64,000 nt of DNA from Phytohabitans sp036906915. Lineage in GTDB: Bacteria; Actinomycetota; Actinomycetes; Mycobacteriales; Micromonosporaceae. This document shows, in pieces, positions 59,887 through 64,000 of the stretch. A program made the position numbers and the translations under genes. The stretch lies in assembly GCF_036906915.1 (NCBI RefSeq), contig NZ_JBAKHX010000005.1, positions 124,001-188,000 on the forward strand, in the 5' to 3' direction. The notes under the pieces were generated by a model. That model saw only the letters and a list, made by a program, of their open reading frames with translations. It had not been told where the DNA came from and did not search any database. The stretch's first letter is position 1. Every line of letters begins with the position of its first letter.

Positions 59887-62800
59887 ATGCGGCATTCGCG
59901 TCGGTTCATGCTGCTCTGCGCTGCCTTGGCGGTCCTGCTTACCGCCACTCTCCTCATCGCGATACCGGCCCGACCGGTCAGTGCGGCACCGCGAACACCG
60001 GTAGCGCCCGCGGGCGCCGGACCGGTCGAGCGGCCGTTGCCGGCCGCTGCCCTGCCCAACCATGGCCTGCCCAAGGGGCAGCGTTCGCCGGTCGTGCCGC
60101 CGGCAGCCAAGGCCGAGGGCGCAGCCCGTAAGCCGACCGCCGCGGACCGGGCACGGACGGCCGCCGCCCGGGCCGCCGCGGCCGACCCGGCGGCCACGGT
60201 GGCGCGCGATGTGCTGCTACGACCGGGATTCCTGCTCGGCGACACGTCGCTGGTGGTGTACTTCAACGGCGAGGTCGTCGAGGGCGATCCCACGTCGTTC
60301 GCGCAGTGGTGGGCGACCGTGACCGACGTGGAGTCGGGCGCTGAGCAGCGCTCGGTGACACTCGGCCAGAGCGACCTCAGCAAGTGCCAGGTGCCGCGCA
60401 CGCTGTGCCGCAGCTTCGGCACCGCCGACGGCTGGACGCTCGACCCGGCGCGCCGCTACACCGCGACCATCACGGTGGTGCAGCCAGACGGTTCCGAGGC
60501 GATCTCGGTGCCGTCCGCGGCGGCCCAACCGCGCAAGACCGCGACGCCGCCGTCGTTGCCCGCGGCGCAGGCCGCGGGCTGCGGCTGTCCGACCGTGCTT
60601 GGTCCGACCACCTCGCCGCAGGGCATCCGCGGCGCCCAGGTCAACACGGCCACCGGCGCGTTCATCCGCACCGAACGCGACTTCGTCATGCCCTCGTACG
60701 GCATTCCGTTCCAGGCCACCCGGTTCTACTCCTCCGCCAACCCAACTGGTGGCATGTTCGGTCCAGGGTGGACCTGGACATATGACGCCAGGGTCGTCGC
60801 CGCCGAGGGCGGCGCGGTGCGGGTTCGCGCCGAGGACGGTTCGGAGGCGGTCTACACGCGGGCCGGAGACGGAAGCTACACCCGTCCGCCCGGCATCCGG
60901 TCCAAGCTCTCCGCGGTCGCGGACGGCTGGCGGCTCGTGACGCCGGACCAGCGCACGCTGCGTTTCAACGCCGAGGGTCAGCTGCTGTCGGTGGCGAACG
61001 CCCGCGGCCACGGCGTGACGCTGCGGTACACGTCGGGGCTGCTGACGTCGGTGATCGACGCGTCCGGCCGGGTGGTCCGCATCGAAAACCGCACCGACCT
61101 GCGGATGATCACGAAGATCACGTTGCCGGACGGGCGGTCGACCCAGTTCGACTACCAGGACGGCCGGCTGCTGAAGGTACAGGATCCGCGCGGCTACACC
61201 CACAGCTACGCGTACAACGCCGCGGGCCGCCTGACGCAGGTGACCGACGCGCGCGGCAATGCCCACGTCCGCAACACCTACGACGCGAACGGCCGCGTTG
61301 CCGAGCAGCGCGATCCACACGACGCGCTGACCAGATTCGAGTGGTTCGCGGACCGGCAAGAGGCCAAGACCACCGACCCGGACGGGGTCGTGGTCTACGA
61401 CGGCTACCGCGACAACGTGCTGATCTACAGCCAGAACGGCAACAACGACGTCGTCAACCACCGGTATGACGAGCGGCTCCACAAGGGCCTGGTGGTCGAT
61501 CCCAAGGGCAACCAGGAAGAAACCCATCACGACGGCGAGGGCAATCCGGTCTCGCGCAAGGCACCCGAGCCGTTCTCCTTCACCGAGGTCAACGTCTTCG
61601 ACCCACGCAACAACCTCACCTCCCACCGGGACGGGCGAGGCAACACGTGGTCGTACACGTTCAACGAGAACAACGAGATGACCGGTCAGGCGAATCCCGC
61701 GCATGACCAGGGCTACCAATACGAGTACGACAACCGCGGGCTCGTCACGCGGCGCATCGACCCCCGCGACAAGGCCACCACCTACGAGTACGACACGCAC
61801 GGCAACCGCGTCGCGGAGATCGCGCCGACGGGGCGGCGCACCGAGTTCACGTACGACGGCACCGGCCGGATGACATCGGTCGTCGACCCGCGCGGCACGG
61901 TGCCCGGCGGCAACAAGGACGCCTTCCGCACCCGGGTGGTCTACGACCAGGCCGGCAACGTCATCGAGCAGTGGCAGCCCGGCAAGCCCGCGCCGTTCCG
62001 CATCACCTACGACGAGCTGGGCAACCAGGTCGTGCAGACCGACCCGCTCAGCAATTCGGTGCGCTTCACGTTCGACAAGGCCAGCCGCCTGGTCGAGACG
62101 AAGAGCCCGCGCGGAGACGTCACCGCTACCACGTACACGGCAGGTGGGCGGCGCGCCTCGGTCACCGACGGCGAGGGCAACAAGACGACCTTCACGTACG
62201 ACGCGGCCGGCCGGGTCGCCACCGAAACCTCGCCGCGCGGCAACGCCGATCCCGACCGCGCGGCCGAGTTCACCACGACGTACCACTACGACTTCAACGG
62301 CAACCTGGTCCGGATGGACCGGCCCTACGGGCCGGGCGGCGCCAGGGTCCAGGTCGACTCCGCCTTCGACGAGCTCGACCGGCCCGAGGTGCAGACCGAC
62401 CAGCTCGGCAAGACCACCAGCGTGGAGTACGACAACGCCGGCAACGTCGTCGGGATGACCAACGAGAACGGCGAGAAGCTCGGCTACACGTACGACGCCG
62501 CCAACCGCCGCACCGACGGCACGAGCCCCGACGCGGCGCCGGGCGCCGAGATCGAGTACGACCAGGCCGGCAACCCGACGCGGCAGGTCACACCGACCGG
62601 CGGCGTGGTCACCTGGCAGTACGACGACGACGGCCGGCCGGTCGCCGTCACCGAGCCGCGCGGCAACGTGGCCGGCGCCACCCCGGACGACTTCACCACC
62701 CGGTACGCGTACGACCCGGCGGGCAACCTGGCGACGGTCACCGACCCGCTCGGCAGCGTCACCCGCTTCACGTACGACGCCAGCAACCGGCTGACCGCGA

Positions 62801-64000
62801 AGACCGACGCCAACGGTCACACCACGCGTTACACCTTCGACGACGCCGACCGGCTGACCTCGGTGGTGGGCCCGGACGCGCCCAACAATCAGGCGCTCAC
62901 CTACACCTACGACGCGGACGGGCGGGTCATCAAGGCCACCGACCCGCTCAGCCACACCACGTCGATGGAGTACGACCGTGCCGGCCGGCTCACCGTCCAC
63001 ACCGACCCGATCGGTCGCCGCCGGGAATACGTGTACGACCCGGACGGCAACCTGACCCAACTGGTGACCGCCCGGATCGTCGAGGGTGACCCACGCGTCG
63101 ACCCCAACCGGCCAGCACGCACCATCTTCTACGAGTACGACAACGTCGACCGCCTGATCCGCAAGCAATTCGGCGCCGGCGGGCAGGTCGACACCTTCGG
63201 GTATGACGCCAAGAACCGGCTGGCCAGCGCGGCCGACCCCGGCGGTGTCCAGATCCGCACGTACGACGACACCGACCGCCTGACCACGGTCACCCGTGGC
63301 GACGAGACGTTCCGCTACGAGTACGACAGCGACGACAACGTGACCGCGCGGATCTATCCGAACGGCACCCGCGTCGACGCCACCTACGACGCGGGCGATC
63401 GGGTCACCAGCCTGACCGCGTCCCGTGGCGGCTCGTCCGCCCGCTACGGGTTCGACTACGACGTCGCCGACCAGCTGATCCGCACGACGTACCCGGCCAG
63501 CACGGGTGTGGTCGAGGAGCGCTCGTACGACCGCGCCGCCCGCATGACCTCCGTGTCCGGCAAGCGCGGCGACCAGGTCCTGTCGCAGTTCGACCTGACG
63601 CTCGACCCGGTCGGCAACCCCACCAGGATCACGTCCACGCGTGGGGCGCCCGGCGAGGCGACGGTGGTCGAGGCGACGGCGTACCGCTACGACGCCGCCG
63701 ACCGGCTCACCTCGGTGTGTTTCGGCGCGCAGAGCTGCGACGGCGCGGTCGCCGAGCGCACCGACTACACCTACGACCTGGTGGGCAACCGCACCACGCA
63801 GAAGGTGGTCGCACCCGGGCAGAACAAGATCACCACCTACACGTACGACGGCGCCGACCAGCTCATGCGGGAGACGACCACCGGGTCGGTGTCCAACGAG
63901 CGCACCTTCGAGTACGACCTGGAGGGCAACCAGACCCGCGCCGGCTCGGACCGGTTCACGTACCGGCTCGACCACACCCTGCTGTCCGCCACTGTGGACG
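59887..64000 (+). CDS. Secreted RHS/YD-repeat protein, partial at the right edge
   Basis: At least 1371 aa, running off the window. ATG at 59887 follows GGGGG. Signal peptide: RRFMLLCAALAVLLTATLLIAIP with an A-x-A type site near 35. After an Ala/Pro-rich linker and a 130-residue N-terminal domain come many YD repeats, such as FDYQDGRLLKVQDPRGYTH, YEYDTHGNRVAEI, FTYDGTGRMTSVVDPRG and FTYDASNRLTAKTDANGH. RHS proteins wrap the C-terminus in a beta-shell cage. In many bacteria this C-terminus is a variable toxin, but it lies beyond 64000, so the role (toxin delivery, adhesion, wall protein) cannot be judged. Any immunity gene would be to the right. Confidence 0.92.
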   Translation, partial: MRHSRRFMLLCAALAVLLTATLLIAIPARPVSAAPRTPVAPAGAGPVERPLPAAALPNHGLPKGQRSPVVPPAAKAEGAARKPTAADRARTAAARAAAADPAATVARDVLLRPGFLLGDTSLVVYFNGEVVEGDPTSFAQWWATVTDVESGAEQRSVTLGQSDLSKCQVPRTLCRSFGTADGWTLDPARRYTATITVVQPDGSEAISVPSAAAQPRKTATPPSLPAAQAAGCGCPTVLGPTTSPQGIRGAQVNTATGAFIRTERDFVMPSYGIPFQATRFYSSANPTGGMFGPGWTWTYDARVVAAEGGAVRVRAEDGSEAVYTRAGDGSYTRPPGIRSKLSAVADGWRLVTPDQRTLRFNAEGQLLSVANARGHGVTLRYTSGLLTSVIDASGRVVRIENRTDLRMITKITLPDGRSTQFDYQDGRLLKVQDPRGYTHSYAYNAAGRLTQVTDARGNAHVRNTYDANGRVAEQRDPHDALTRFEWFADRQEAKTTDPDGVVVYDGYRDNVLIYSQNGNNDVVNHRYDERLHKGLVVDPKGNQEETHHDGEGNPVSRKAPEPFSFTEVNVFDPRNNLTSHRDGRGNTWSYTFNENNEMTGQANPAHDQGYQYEYDNRGLVTRRIDPRDKATTYEYDTHGNRVAEIAPTGRRTEFTYDGTGRMTSVVDPRGTVPGGNKDAFRTRVVYDQAGNVIEQWQPGKPAPFRITYDELGNQVVQTDPLSNSVRFTFDKASRLVETKSPRGDVTATTYTAGGRRASVTDGEGNKTTFTYDAAGRVATETSPRGNADPDRAAEFTTTYHYDFNGNLVRMDRPYGPGGARVQVDSAFDELDRPEVQTDQLGKTTSVEYDNAGNVVGMTNENGEKLGYTYDAANRRTDGTSPDAAPGAEIEYDQAGNPTRQVTPTGGVVTWQYDDDGRPVAVTEPRGNVAGATPDDFTTRYAYDPAGNLATVTDPLGSVTRFTYDASNRLTAKTDANGHTTRYTFDDADRLTSVVGPDAPNNQALTYTYDADGRVIKATDPLSHTTSMEYDRAGRLTVHTDPIGRRREYVYDPDGNLTQLVTARIVEGDPRVDPNRPARTIFYEYDNVDRLIRKQFGAGGQVDTFGYDAKNRLASAADPGGVQIRTYDDTDRLTTVTRGDETFRYEYDSDDNVTARIYPNGTRVDATYDAGDRVTSLTASRGGSSARYGFDYDVADQLIRTTYPASTGVVEERSYDRAARMTSVSGKRGDQVLSQFDLTLDPVGNPTRITSTRGAPGEATVVEATAYRYDAADRLTSVCFGAQSCDGAVAERTDYTYDLVGNRTTQKVVAPGQNKITTYTYDGADQLMRETTTGSVSNERTFEYDLEGNQTRAGSDRFTYRLDHTLLSATVD

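Noticed and set aside
60217..63975. Leftward open frame (1252 codons) opposite the RHS gene
   Set aside because: The forward frame has a signal peptide and regular YD repeats. The reverse frame only mirrors them as Val/Gly/Arg-rich repeats.
1..64000. CRISPR arrays, tRNA or rRNA genes, insertion sequences
   Set aside because: No evenly spaced short repeats, no cloverleaf-like segments with a CCA or T-loop, no transposase motifs or terminal inverted repeats were seen. The repeats present are NRPS module homology and RHS YD repeats within coding sequence.

Overview
The window is high-GC actinomycete DNA. It has strong third-position G+C bias, frequent GTG and TTG starts, GTGA/ATGA/TTGA stop-start overlaps, and families typical of mycelial actinobacteria (MbtH, LemA/M48, DUF885, secreted RHS, MerR fused to HEAT repeats). 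I cannot place the genus. No rRNA, tRNA, CRISPR array, insertion sequence or phage gene was seen.

Region 1 (1-31.5 kb) is a nonribosomal peptide synthetase (NRPS) cluster. It opens with the tail of a crotonase-like protein and a family III CoA transferase. A thioesterase-like protein and a type II thioesterase run leftward from a divergent control region at 2961-3114. Rightward from it runs a tightly coupled operon: NRPS-1 (PCP-C-A-nMT-PCP), NRPS-2 (C-A-PCP-C-A-PCP-C-PCP*), a JmjC/cupin-like oxygenase, two half ABC exporters, an MbtH protein, NRPS-3 (C*-A-PCP) and an amidohydrolase. A decayed luciferase-like monooxygenase follows. A fourth synthetase, NRPS-4 (A-PCP-C-A-PCP), lies on the opposite strand, next to a LuxR-type regulator gene broken by two frameshifts. 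Three NRPS domains look defective: the last carrier of NRPS-2 has Glu in place of the pantetheine Ser, the C domain of NRPS-3 lacks its catalytic His, and the first A domain of NRPS-4 lacks about 90 residues of its C-terminal subdomain. There is no integrated thioesterase or epimerase. The likely product is an N-methylated, hydroxylated peptide that is exported by the ABC pair.

Region 2 (31.5-36.8 kb) holds a secreted protein, a membrane GGDEF/EAL protein with a degenerate EAL domain that overlaps a sugar-binding lipoprotein gene, and two small leftward hypothetical genes.

Region 3 (37.1-48.7 kb) is the least familiar part. It looks like one operon: a 50-codon leader ORF, a beta-propeller-like protein, two very large unrecognised proteins (889 and 1155 aa), a subtilisin-like protease, a small protein homologous to that protease's C-terminal domain, and a small Gly/Pro-rich ORF. 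It ends at a strong hairpin. An M4 metalloprotease follows with its own upstream inverted repeat. None of these proteins has a visible classical signal peptide.

Region 4 (49-64 kb) is mixed: a HEAT-repeat gene overlapping a MerR-HEAT regulator, a membrane-anchored HNH nuclease-like protein with an extra C-terminal domain, a LemA/M48 pair, a secreted alpha/beta-hydrolase peptidase, a small secreted protein, a DUF885 hydrolase, a frameshifted gene, and a large secreted RHS-repeat protein that runs off the right edge.
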